The notes under the pieces are model-generated. The model did not search any database. It was given only the letters and a program-made list of their open reading frames with translations, and was not told where the DNA came from. The position numbers and the translations under genes were made by a program. From assembly GCA_050084985.1 (NCBI GenBank), contig JBITNC010000001.1, positions 102,672,001 through 102,736,000 on the forward strand: a stretch of 64,000 bases of DNA, in the 5' to 3' direction. Source of the stretch: Nageia nagi (taxonomy: Eukaryota; Pinophyta). Positions 1-9,984 of the stretch are shown here, in pieces; positions within the stretch are counted from its first letter, which is position 1, and each line of letters begins with the position of its first letter.

Positions 1-689
1 TACTATTAAGGAACTATTAAGACCATTATTATTTAACACCTCATACAAGAAGATGAAAGACATGTGCTTCCTCCTAATAATTGATTAATAATTTGCAAAT
101 GAGTCCAAAATATCCTTTAATATTAAAGTTTATTTTAATAGTGTTTTTACTATTAGCCCCATGTGGCAATAGTATGGGCACTCATTTTTAAACTTTTGCC
201 CCATTGAAATTTATTTTTATAACCTTATGTAAATTTTTAAATTTAAATAAGGTATATTTCTTTTTGCTTCTATTTTCAAATTCAAAATTCTAAACACAAC
301 AAGGAAAATACACCTTTAAATACAATGGTTACCTCATCCTATAGGGCAAGATTAATCCACACACATTTGCAACACATTTCCATCAAGTAATCAATAATCA
401 TAGCAATTATTCTACATGCAACTACATGATTTATGATGGTTATAGGGTGTGTCAGTGATCCAATGCCAATCATTTCCTCCTTCCCATTTTGTTCTTATCA
501 CCTATTCACCTTTTTTCCTTAGGGTCTTTGGATTATTTTCTTCATCTTGAGGTAACATGTTAGATGTATCATGGAAAACCTCAAAGCTAGCATCAAATCA
601 ACTCAAATATTACATATTTCCTTATCAAATTCATCATCACCATAGCATTATTCCAAACATTATCCATCTAAATACTTGATAATATTGGA
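1..689. other. AT-rich sequence, probably internal part of the gypsy element at the left edge
   Basis: I recognise no domain here. By position it should be the downstream part of the minus-strand gypsy element whose LTR, primer site and gag start lie at 690-2157, but the reading frame is too broken to follow. The membership is inferred from context only. Confidence 0.3.
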
Positions 690-1294
690 GGTCAAATAAT
701 GTCTTGAGGTGGGTCATGATAGGGGTGGAGATTTCACAATCATATTTGGATCATCCATATCAAATAACCTCACCATTATCAATTCTCCATCCATTTGGTC
801 TCTAGTAGATCTTGTCCTAAATAATGAATATCCCCATCATCCACCATTCTAGTAGAACCAAATATTTGAAACATAATATCTCCTTAGGAAAACCTTAGGC
901 CTTAGGATTTATGTAGGCATGCTTATTCTCTTCCTAGTTATTTCTCATGAGTTTTATGTAGGGATGCTTCTCCTCCTTCTAATTCTCTCTCATAAGTAGA
1001 AGTGGATCTTTGAGTATGGGGCATTCTAGGGCTTCCTCCATTCCCAACTTCCCTCCCTTATGCTTCTTTCCTAGCCATACACTCATGTTGCTACTACATT
1101 TACTCCTTAATTATATTTATCATGTTTAATAGATTATCAAATCTCTCTTTGACTAGGTTCTTAAGTGAATTTTTTCTTCCCTCATGTGCCTTTTCTTCTC
1201 CATGTACATGCTCTAGATCATTCATCCAACTTTATTTAGATAGATCTACTTCTTGTCTCCATGCATCCTCCTTATACCTAGTTTGTGGTGCCAT
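690..1294 (-). pseudogene. gag remnant of a Ty3/gypsy retrotransposon
   Basis: Read on the minus strand from the ATG at 1294, the frame opens with MAPQTRYKEDAWRQEVDLSK, a basic/polar start of the kind seen in plant gypsy gag proteins. It can be followed for about 190 codons with stops scattered at positions that would suit Gln or Trp. The start lies about 90 bp inside the tRNA-Met primer site at 1381-1390, the normal distance for gag. The protein would form the capsid. No zinc knuckle or retrotransposon-gag core is visible before the reading decays near 690. The call rests on the LTR, primer site and gag order, more than on domain similarity. Confidence 0.55.
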
Positions 1295-1380
1295 GGGATA
1301 CTTATTCCCCTTCGATCATTGGTAAATCTTCTTAGCTAATTACATTCAATAATCCTCCCACAATATGGTAGGATTATAAA

Positions 1381-1390
1381 TCTGATACCA
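1381..1390 (-). other. Primer-binding site (tRNA-iMet type)
   Basis: On the minus strand this reads TGGTATCAGA, the classic start of the plant retrotransposon primer site complementary to initiator tRNA-Met. It is one base beyond a CA dinucleotide (LTR end) and upstream of the gag ATG. This fixes the element as minus-strand, with its 5' LTR on the right. Confidence 0.75.
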
Positions 1391-1391
1391 A

Positions 1392-2157
1392 TGAGATAAA
1401 ATATTAGTTATGTAAGTAATAATTCAAGAAATGAGAAATAATAATAAAATAATATGATAAAACATCCAACACATAAGCCAAAATTAGATAATAATAATAA
1501 AAACTCAATATTAAGCAATAAAGGAGCAAGATACAACCAATATAATCCAGTAGAGTTGACATCTAGTTTAAGGGACCAAAGCTAGGGTATAAAACACTCC
1601 AAATGCTACTAGAAGCTAATGCCACACTGCTAGGACCTTCAAACCTTAGATATGAGATGCAAGATTGGATTGAGGGTTTCCATCCTTAGTCAATATATAA
1701 TGAGGGATACATCCCACTAAATCCTTCTTATGCTGGGTTTCCATCCAACATGAGGCCCAAGAGATGGTGTTTCCATTTTGAAGATAAAATATGTTTAATA
1801 TGCTTAAAGATATATCCTCACTCCTATGCAAACCATATATATAAGGATTTCCCATGTTTAGTCAACTACACACCCATATAGGAGACATCATACTTGAGTG
1901 TTCCACCTCATGCCTTAGGATGACACCAAACCATATGATCACCCTTTAATCATATGTTGGGTATTGGGATCCCCAAAAGTACACTTAAATTCTCTAAACT
2001 ATCTCAAGGAGGGAGACATTCCATATTGGGGCTCAAAATTGGTCCATTGGACCCATAAGTCTCCTATCCCTAGGTTACAATAATGCCTACAATATATTAA
2101 ATACTAATAACTACCAAATCACACCTAAAAAGGGACAAATAATAAAAAGGAATATCA
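1392..2157 (-). mobile_element. 5' LTR of a gypsy element (outer end approximate)
   Basis: On the plus strand the block begins TGAGATAAAA directly next to the primer site, which gives a minus-strand LTR ending in TCTCA. The far end is set at a TCA at 2155-2157 because TGA/TCA would be a matched inverted end. That boundary is a guess, since the partner LTR and target duplication lie outside the window. A TATATATA stretch near 1836-1846 could be the promoter. Confidence 0.45.
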
Positions 2158-2790
2158 TAATTTCATTATGTTTTTATTAAAGGTGAAATTATGTTAACAT
2201 TAGTTTTTTATATAGGAACCAAAAACTTGTTCTTACAGAAATTAGGATATATCATTAAGAAAGTAGTTATTTGTAGTATCCTATACATCACTTCCAACAT
2301 TAGAAGGAGGGTCCATCTAGCTATAGTAACAAAAAAGAAAATAGAGATTAGTCACATAAGCATGGGTATCCATCTCCATTATCTATATTTTGCTAGTTGT
2401 AGCATTCTCCATCCTATACATGAAGTCCCACTTATCCTTGAGAATATTTTCTTACTGATTAGAAGGCCTATCTAGAGGAATACCTTTTGGTAGTCCCTTG
2501 ATGGATTGCTTCATTTTATGAATCTTTATTTTCCTTTCTCTTTGTGTGTTTTCATCATCATAGCCTTGCCTTATGGAATGGTGAACCACATGATATTTCT
2601 AGTGGTTTATAGATATGAATCCTATTTGTTTAAAGATTAGGTAGCTAAATTTATCAATTTAGGCCATCTACCTTTTCTTCACTAGATTGATCCTCAATAT
2701 TAGATAGAACCATTTTATTCAAGTGGCTCCTTCTATAGAGCTATTCTTAACTCTCCACCTTGCATGTTAAAGTAAGTACCTCTACTGTGT
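2158..2790. other. No recognisable gene
   Basis: AT-rich sequence between the left gypsy LTR and the G-rich block. A 94-codon plus-strand frame at 2191-2475 is hydrophobic and low in complexity and matches no family I know. I treat it as chance. Confidence 0.4.
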
Positions 2791-2861
2791 CTCTTATTGA
2801 GGCCTCGAATTTTGAAGATATGGTGGCTATACCATGTACTTTTGAGGGAAACAAATGAGGT

Positions 2862-3098
2862 GATGGATCTTAAGAAGGGTAAGGGGGTTTGGCCCAAGGG
2901 GGAGATGAAGGAGGGGGTGGTGAGGGAGTTATAGGGGTTGGGGGAGGTGGAGGAGGGGGAGGATGTGGTTATGGTGATCATCAAGACTATTAAGGTTGAG
3001 GTCTTGTTTGGTGAGGTTGTGGTGGTTGGCAAACGGGTCATTGGTGAAGTGGCTCTATGGCTTGGGCTCTACTATGAGAAAATTCAATTAGTATTTTG
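2862..3098 (+). pseudogene. Unidentified coding-like fragment, Gly/Glu/Val-rich
   Basis: A plus-strand frame beginning MDLKKGKGVWPKGEM runs about 79 codons with a single internal TAG, then reaches two stops after YYEKIQLVF. It is rich in Glu and Val, with a segment VVVVGKRVIGEVALWLG that looks like a folded core, and the reading can be continued loosely to about 3280 with more stops. GC content is far above the surroundings. It may be a piece of a retroelement gag-like or plant-transposon-associated protein, but I do not recognise the family. It opposes LINE A and may be an independent insertion downstream of it. Confidence 0.3.
2883..2959 (+). other. G-run cluster, potential G-quadruplex
   Basis: Seven runs of three to five G occur on the plus strand (2883-2887, 2898-2902, 2913-2917, 2924-2926, 2934-2937, 2940-2944, 2955-2959) with loops of about 2-10 bases. 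This fits canonical quadruplex spacing over at least part of the block and stands out in an AT-rich window. It lies inside the coding-like fragment at 2862-3098. Confidence 0.5.
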
Positions 3099-3283
3099 AT
3101 AAGACCTTGGTGAGTGGGAATTCTCCCCTTGTTTCTATATCTATATGAGTCAAGAGAGTGAAACAAGAAGTAAGAAAGGTTAACTTGAATCTTTCCTCTA
3201 AAGTATGATATTAAGATAAAATGATAGCCTCCAACCTCTAAATGTTGACCTTCTAAGTTAAATAATTTATAGAGATCTACCAT

Positions 3284-4105
3284 GACAATATTCTAAGGAT
3301 AAGTTAAAGAATTTACCTTGTAGTTAGATTTCCTTTTGGTGGGCATTAACTCTCCAACATCTAGAAGTTTAGAATATTAGCTTATGAAGAAAAGACATTC
3401 TTGGAGTGTTGAATTCTTTCATTTTTCATACCCATGGCTACTGCAATCAAACTTGTACTAATTATAAAATTCAATCCATGTACAATGATCCTTCCTTTTT
3501 TCCATGACTCAACAACCTATTGAGACCAATTTTCATCATGCCCTTGAAGTGAATCTATGAATCCCTAGATTCCACCATTACACAAGATTTCCCACACAAC
3601 TTGGTCCTCTCAAAAACTATCTCCATTGGTTGGATCTAATCTTTTCTAGTTTGACATAGGTCTTCTCAAAGTGTATGCAAAGAGAATACTCAAAGGTAAG
3701 AGGGTGAGAATGGGCATGCAAAGCACACACTTGGCACTCTTAGTATGAAAGTGTCACCATCCTCCAAGTATCATGTAGGCCATATAATTATAAGAATTAT
3801 CAATGGCTCTTAGTGATTCAATCTGTGGCCTTTCTATGGTCTTCCTAGAAAGCCTCCATATATCCTCCTTGAAGCATGTAGTGTTAATGCTTGCACATCC
3901 CAAACATGTGTAATCTAAAGTTTCTTTTGCTATAGTTATCCATGCGCTTATTATTCCCATTATTGGTATTATTATTTTAAGCATTGAAAGTATCACATTC
4001 ATGTGAAATATCAATATCCCCACCCACCTTGCCAAAATCATCCATCTCATCAAACCCTTTACATCGAATGCATTGATTTTCATTAACCACCCCTCTTATT
4101 TTCTA
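3284..4105 (-). other. Downstream of LINE A ORF2; probable 3' end region
   Basis: This follows the stop near 4106 that ends LINE A ORF2 on the minus strand. A 109-codon frame at 3754-4083 is present but shows no known motif. I could not find a clear poly(T) tract or target duplication, so the LINE's 3' boundary is not fixed. Part of this may be 3' UTR. Confidence 0.3.
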
Positions 4106-6605
4106 GGTTAGATTCATGGGTCTCATGTGTGATTCTTGAAAGGTTCTCCTATTACATTCTTTCCATATTTCCTAGATAGTGTGTGGAAATAGGAGTCACC
4201 ACTAGAGTATGAGATCTTTTTTAATAAGAAGGGGGGCTATTTGTAAATTATTTCCTAGATAGAATGCTTTAGCCATTCCATGTTTTCTCCCAAGAACTCC
4301 TTTCAAAACTCTTTTTCATAGGGATAGTGTAAGAAGAGATGATCCACCAATTCTTCATCCTTGAGATACATCATGCATCTATTTGGTTTGACGAGGCATA
4401 TTTTTCTTAAATTATCAATTGTAAGGATATGCTTATGGAAGACCATCCAAAGGAAGTGGGATACCTTTGGGGTTAGGCCTGATGGAATTTAAGGATTCCA
4501 TAACTCTTCTACAAATTCTCAAGACAAGCATTACCATGCTTGATCAAGTTTGATCAAGTTTCATAATGAGTTTGTAAGAACTAACCCACCCTTTAACATT
4601 CCTTTTACCCAAGGGTAAGGTTAAAGGTGTTTCTATATTTATTCCTCTTTCTATATTTATTCCCTTAATGCTTTAAGGTATCTAAACATACTTTAAGCAT
4701 TAAGTGAATTTACATTAAAGAGAAATATTATATAATAAATATTACACAATATTACATTACAATTTGCAACAAGGCCTTTGATCTAGATTTTTTAAATAAG
4801 GAAATTTATTTCTAAAGTAGGGAGGAGGGACTTATATCATGATTTTACTAAATATTTCCCATCCTTGTCTAATTTCCATTTTTGTGTGTCCCTACATTGG
4901 TCTCCTTGGGGTATAATGATGGTACCTAAGATGATATTGATTTCATTCACTTCCTAGGAGAGATCCAAATTTAGAGAGTCCAATAACTTCCATTATTTTA
5001 TTCCATTGATCTGATGCATATAACATTGTTCCTTGGCTCCAATATAATTAATATCCCAAATTCTTCTATTTCCCATATTTTCCCCCATTCTTAGTGGTTT
5101 AGATCCTATCTAGTCATCATTTGAGAAGTTGATTAGTCTTCCATCCCCTAATGTCCATTGGAAACCATTCTAGAGAATAGGTTGTTTCTTAATTAGACTA
5201 TTCCAAAAAGCTTATCCATGAGGGATAAATTTTGATTTTAAGAATTGAGGTTCTTGTCAAAGGTATTTCTCTTGGAAAATCTTAATCCAATTCTTTTCCT
5301 CATTTTGATAAAGCTACCATCCTAGTTTACTTTTAAGTGCCAAATTAAATTTATGAATTGGTATCAAACCAAGTCCTCCATCCTTTTTTAGCAAGAAAAC
5401 CTTTTCCTAGATCACTAAGGCTATTCATTTCTTCTCCTCCATCCATGTATATAAAAATTTATTATAGATTTGGTCAATCTTTTGTAAGATACTCATTGAA
5501 ATATTAAAAATTAAGGAAAAATATATCAACATACTCTATAGGAAATATTTAACAAGTAGACATTTCCTTGCTATGCTAAGAATGACTCCTTTCCATCATA
5601 CCAACTTCTTCTAAAAATGTTTCAACATTCTCAACCATGATTCTTCTTTTGAGGGACCATACAATAGGAGCATGCCCAAGTATATGCTTGGAAGTTCTCT
5701 AATCTGGCATGCAAAGATATTAATAATCCTTCTTTTTCTATGAGGGGTTTGAGTAAAAAGAATCTTACTCTTGTTAAAATTTATTTTCTATTATGAGGTC
5801 TCTTCATAATCTTTTATGATCTTGAGGTAGTGTTTAGCTTCAATAATCGATACCTATCCCATTATCATGGTATCATATACAAACTACCCATGGGTAACCA
5901 TAGCATAAGTTGAGTCTAGTTTAATCCCTTTGATTCTTGCTAATCTCTCCCACTAATTTATTTTCCTCCCTATGGATTCTACCATGATTATGAACAAGCA
6001 AGGGGAAATGGGGTCCCCTTGATGCAACCCCCTTTCTAATGGGAAGAAACCTATTGGCTCTCCATTGATCAAGAATGAAAAGGTTTTTATAGACACACAT
6101 TGTTGGATCCATTCTCTCTAAGTAACTAAGAAACTAAATTTTTGATAAATTTTATCCAAAAAGGTCTAATTGACCCTCTCATATGCCTTTTGCATGTAGA
6201 GTTTTAGGAGAAACATTTCCGCTTCTACTTCTTAAGATGAATGAAGAACTTCATTAGATGATATAATCACCTTAATCAAATGGTATAATTAGGGGGGAAT
6301 GAATTTCAACCTATCGATCAATTTTTTGGTAATTATTTTGTATACCACATTGCATAGACTAATCGGCTTGAAGCTTTTAGAATTCTTTGCATCCATCACC
6401 TTGGGAATCAAGGTCAAAAAGGTTGCATTACATGCTTTTAAAAACTATATTCAATTGAATAATTCATATATAGCTTCAAATACCTCTATTCAAATTGTAA
6501 ATGCCTCAAAATCCCTATGCTTCAACCACTCAAAATACCTATGAGCAATTCCAAGGATCTTGAGACATTTGCATCTAATTTCCCTATGTGAGTTATTAAC
6601 AAGAT
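4106..6605 (-). pseudogene. LINE A ORF2, 3' part: reverse transcriptase and C-terminal zinc-binding region
   Basis: Minus-strand continuation of the L1-type ORF2 whose 5' part is at 19818-21757. Visible motifs, in order: LTLIPKVMDAKNSKSFKPIS then LCNVVYKIITKKL (RT core, about 6440-6310); a degraded catalytic box reading FVYDT instead of FADDT (about 5860-5890), so one Asp is lost; post-RT text; and the zf-RVT signature CMMYLKDEELVDHLFLHYP at about 4310-4380, followed by IWKECNRRTFQ near 4130-4160. Many stops and several frameshifts are present. A solo LTR (4480-4771) interrupts it. The family's role is target-primed reverse transcription; this copy is dead. Removing the gypsy element at 6606-19817 restores continuity with the upstream RT segment. 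Confidence 0.85.
4480..4771. mobile_element. Solo LTR, 292 bp, with 5-bp target duplication
   Basis: Begins TGATGGAATT and ends TTGCAACA, flanked on both sides by AGGCC (4475-4479 and 4772-4776). It interrupts LINE A ORF2 between the zinc-binding region and the upstream post-RT sequence. TG...CA ends plus an exact 5-bp duplication are diagnostic of an LTR-retrotransposon insertion; the absent internal region implies LTR-LTR recombination. The family is unknown. Confidence 0.8.
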
Positions 6606-7675
6606 TGAAAAATGTAGGGTTTAGAAATTATCATTTGTATTTTAATGATGCAAGAAGCTATATAGACCTGAAAAAAAGAAAATTATGAGAGACTTCAAAT
6701 CACAAGTCCTTGAGACCTTATGACCATCCAAGTGGGATGAAAACCCAACTCAAAAGTGTTGTAAGCCTCCTTTGTCCATAATCAAGAGGATAGTGGAAAC
6801 TATTGAAATGATTATGGTGCAAATATGATCTTGAGACATATAATATAGATAAAAATTATATAAGCAATTTTGAAAATGCTAATTGACAATGATATAACAA
6901 TGATATGATAAAGATTGATCAAAGCCTATGCATGCATAAATATTTTCCTAAATGATCAAAGATAATAATAATGATAATGGATGTAATATGAAGAAAGATA
7001 GAGCTAATTTAATGCTAATAAAATAATAAATATCCTTCAAACCCTAAGGTTTAGACCTTAAAGGCAAAACCCTAGGTTGAAACCCTAGGTATGAATATTA
7101 GCTTAAGTGTGCTTATATGCCAAACAATGATAAATACTCAATTCAAAAAGGGATAAAAGTCTTCAATGGAGGTTTATTTAAAGATTGAGAACCTAAAAAT
7201 ACCTTTGAAATCAATAATTAGTACCATAAGCCCATGAATTAACCATAAGGTACTTCAATCCATGGAGCATAGAGAAGTGGTCCCAAGGCATGAAGATGGA
7301 GGCTCAAAACTTGATGTAATCCTTTGAAGTTGATATCATAAATTTAGATGCATATGCAGTTGAGTAAAATAAAAGAGCTCATGAAAATGTGTATCAAGTA
7401 ATAAGAATTCCCAAAATGTGAGCCCATATTACCTTTTATAAACCTTAGATAGGATCTTCTAGATGAATGTGTGACCTACAAGATCATTTGGGTGACTAGT
7501 AAGTCATTTAGGTGACTGGAACTAGAATGTTAGAAATAACTTAAAATCCAAAACAAACTTAATCAAACTTGTCAAAATTGCTACAAAAAATGTTATTCAT
7601 ACATGATATGATAAATACCATAAATATTAGTATAACCCTATCAACAATGTAAAATGCAATTTTGGGGTGTTTACA
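6606..7675 (-). repeat. 3' LTR of the 13.2-kb gypsy element
   Basis: The right-hand 387 bp match the truncated 5' LTR (for example the shared text ATATTAGTATAACCCTATC just inside the end). The upper end TTTACA at 7670-7675 abuts the polypurine tract. The lower end is placed at TGAAAAATG (6606) because it gives a TG/CA LTR next to LINE sequence; this end has no second copy to compare with. Confidence 0.7.
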
Positions 7676-7690
7676 ATTGCCCCTTTCTGT
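7676..7690 (-). other. Polypurine tract of the 13.2-kb gypsy element
   Basis: Read on the minus strand this is GCACAGAAAGGGGCAAT directly before the LTR start TGTAAAC. A purine-rich run next to the 3' LTR primes plus-strand DNA synthesis in this family. It fixes the 3' LTR boundary and the element's orientation. Confidence 0.75.
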
Positions 7691-9197
7691 GCTAAGCTTT
7701 GAATCTATGAGAAGCTAAGTAAAAAAACATGTTAAAAAGTAAATTGATAATTGATAATGATAAATGATATAAAAACATAAAATAATTAGGATGAGAGCTA
7801 GTTTTGCCACATGAAAAGCCATATAAAATCATCCCAATCACTTGATTAGAGTTTGATTTCGATGCATGAAAGAACTTATAAGACTGAGTTGAGCATCATG
7901 AGGATCCAATGTAACCTAATTTTGGCACATGATAGGCTATATAAGATGGAATTGGACCTCATGATAATGACATTTAACAAAATATAGCAAGCGGATCAAG
8001 TAACCTATATAATAATAAAGCAAAATTTTAATATAATCTAAGAAAATTTTTAATCTAATATAAGCAAAATTTTAATCTAATCTAAGCAAATCTAATCTAA
8101 GTGTGAAAAGGGAAATGATCTCTGCTTTGCCCCAAAAGTTGAAGGGTAATATGAAAGTAAATAATTTCTACTTTCCCATAGTAGTTGAAGGGTGTTTAAC
8201 TTTACTTTACCCCAATAATTGAAGGGAAGGATCATATGCTCCCAGACCTACCAAAAATTTGGTCGTAGCATGTAGGCATATGACACTTGACAAAGTGATA
8301 AATGATAATGATCTTTACTTTACCCTAGTAGATAAAGGGAAATGATCATAAGGTCAAACTTACCAAGTGTTGGATCATAGAATGCAACCATACAATGCTT
8401 AACAAGAGTGAAAAAGTCAAACATGATGAAATCTAAGTATTTTGATCACCAATCAATTATGTCAAGCTAATAATCATCAAGTGAACACTTGCAATGAAAG
8501 AAAGGTTGACCATGCATTTGAGATGCCCTTGATAAAATCAAAATGTACTTACTAAGAATTGTAAAATTTTAATAAATTTTAAAACCATATGTGAATCTCT
8601 CCCCCTTAAATGGAGAGATGTGATGAACTACAAGATAAGATACTTGATTTTTTGACCTAACAAACCAAAAAATGATGATCACAACAAAAGGTTTACAAAC
8701 TAAGACCAAGAGAGAGCAAATCATCCAGATGAGTACAAGGTCATTTAGGTGATTAGGATTTGATCAAATCATTTGGATGATTTGAGGATTTTTAGGATGA
8801 TATAATTAGGGTAAAAATGAAAAATAAAAAGTGAAAAGAGAGTTTGATAGTTCATTTTGTGAAAGTGACCTATGCATTTTGACCTCTAAACTATTGAAGC
8901 TAAGGAAACCATCATGCTAAAAGGAGATCATGCTTGAATATAGATAATTATGTGAGGATGCATGGATAAATTTTGGATGACATGGTAGCAACATCGATCT
9001 CGAGAGGAGGACCACCTAGCGATGAGCTTGCACAAAAAAAGGTAGTTCAAAAGCTTTACATATGTGATAATAATCTTGTATAATGATTATCCTAAGAATA
9101 ATGCACTAAGAGTCACTTATGTTATTAAATATTTACAACCCACATCCACTAGACTAGCTAAGTTGCATGTAAGTAGAAAATAAATTAGGTTATGTTG
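7691..9197. other. Non-coding interior of the gypsy element with a degenerate short repeat
   Basis: No protein domain found. At about 8118, 8168, 8203 and 8311 a similar motif recurs, close to ACTTTACCCCAGTAGTTGAA, each followed by GGG and A/T-rich text. Spacing is irregular (35-110 bp). It may be an old tandem array in the untranslated region before the 3' LTR. Confidence 0.4.
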
Positions 9198-9460
9198 TTA
9201 GGGTTGTCCCAAATGTTTTAGGGCATCTTGGTCATAGCCACAAATTACATAACCTCCAAGGATTATGATCCATGAGATAGTGTTTGCATCATGTCTGGTT
9301 GTTAAACAATTATCAAGCTTGTGTACTCTTCCATAGTGTGTATACATGTCTAATAAGGTAGTGAAAACCACAACAGTCAATGCAAAACCATTTTAAACTT
9401 CTATTTGATAGATGTCCATACTATCTCCTAAGGTTTTCATAGGGACATCAACTAGAAGAA
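9198..9460 (-). pseudogene. Fragment of a pentatricopeptide-repeat (PPR) protein gene
   Basis: The minus-strand reading contains VVVFTTLLDMYTHYGRVHKL and then ISWIIILGGYVICGYDQDALKHL. These line up with the PPR landmarks VVVxTALxDMYAKCGRV and VSWxxMIAGYxQxGYxxEALKLF of land-plant PLS-class proteins. Upstream text (ASILLVDVPMKTLGDSMDIY) fits the preceding repeat, with one stop between. Intact PPR proteins bind organelle RNA and have many repeats; only about two are here. The fragment is in the same orientation as the host gypsy element and lies between its PMD gene and 3' LTR. It may have been captured as a cDNA/genomic piece or inserted later; the ends of the captured segment are not resolved. 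Confidence 0.8.
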
Positions 9461-9960
9461 TGCTAGCAAATAGTTACAAGGTTTGATAATACACTTGATA
9501 ATTGTATAAGCTTAAAAGATGCTAAATGGTTTTAGAAAATCCATTTTGTTTTATACAAAGTTAATTTTGTTAGATGTTTAGTTTAAAATTTTAATTTTTA
9601 TGTTTTTGTTATGCTTCTTTTTTTCTTGTTAAACTAGCTACAAATCATCCTACACCTGGATGACTTGATTTAGGGGTTTTATGGGTGATTGGAATAGTCA
9701 TCCAGAATTGGGATGACTAGGGTAAATCAATCACCCTTAATAGGGATGATTTTAATTGAGATCAAGTAAACTAAAAAAATGAAAACATAAACTTCAATGC
9801 AACCTCAAAAATGCATCCTAAATGACATGTAGGATTGACATAAACATAGATACAATTGAATTAGGAGAAGGTCATAAAAACGTGATCAAATAAAGACTAA
9901 CAAACCTTAAAATTTACTTAGGCATAAGTTTCAACCTCTATGGACTAAGGTATGAGTAGC
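9461..9960. other. No recognisable gene
   Basis: AT-rich spacer between the PPR fragment and the PMD pseudogene. It contains several near-copies of ATCATCC/GGATGACT words (9645-9760), also seen in the LTRs, but no ordered array. Confidence 0.35.
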
Positions 9961-9984
9961 ATTGACCCAGGTAGATTGGGATGA

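Noticed and set aside
2191-2475. 94-codon plus-strand ORF
   Set aside because: Hydrophobic, AT-driven composition, no motif, no supporting context.
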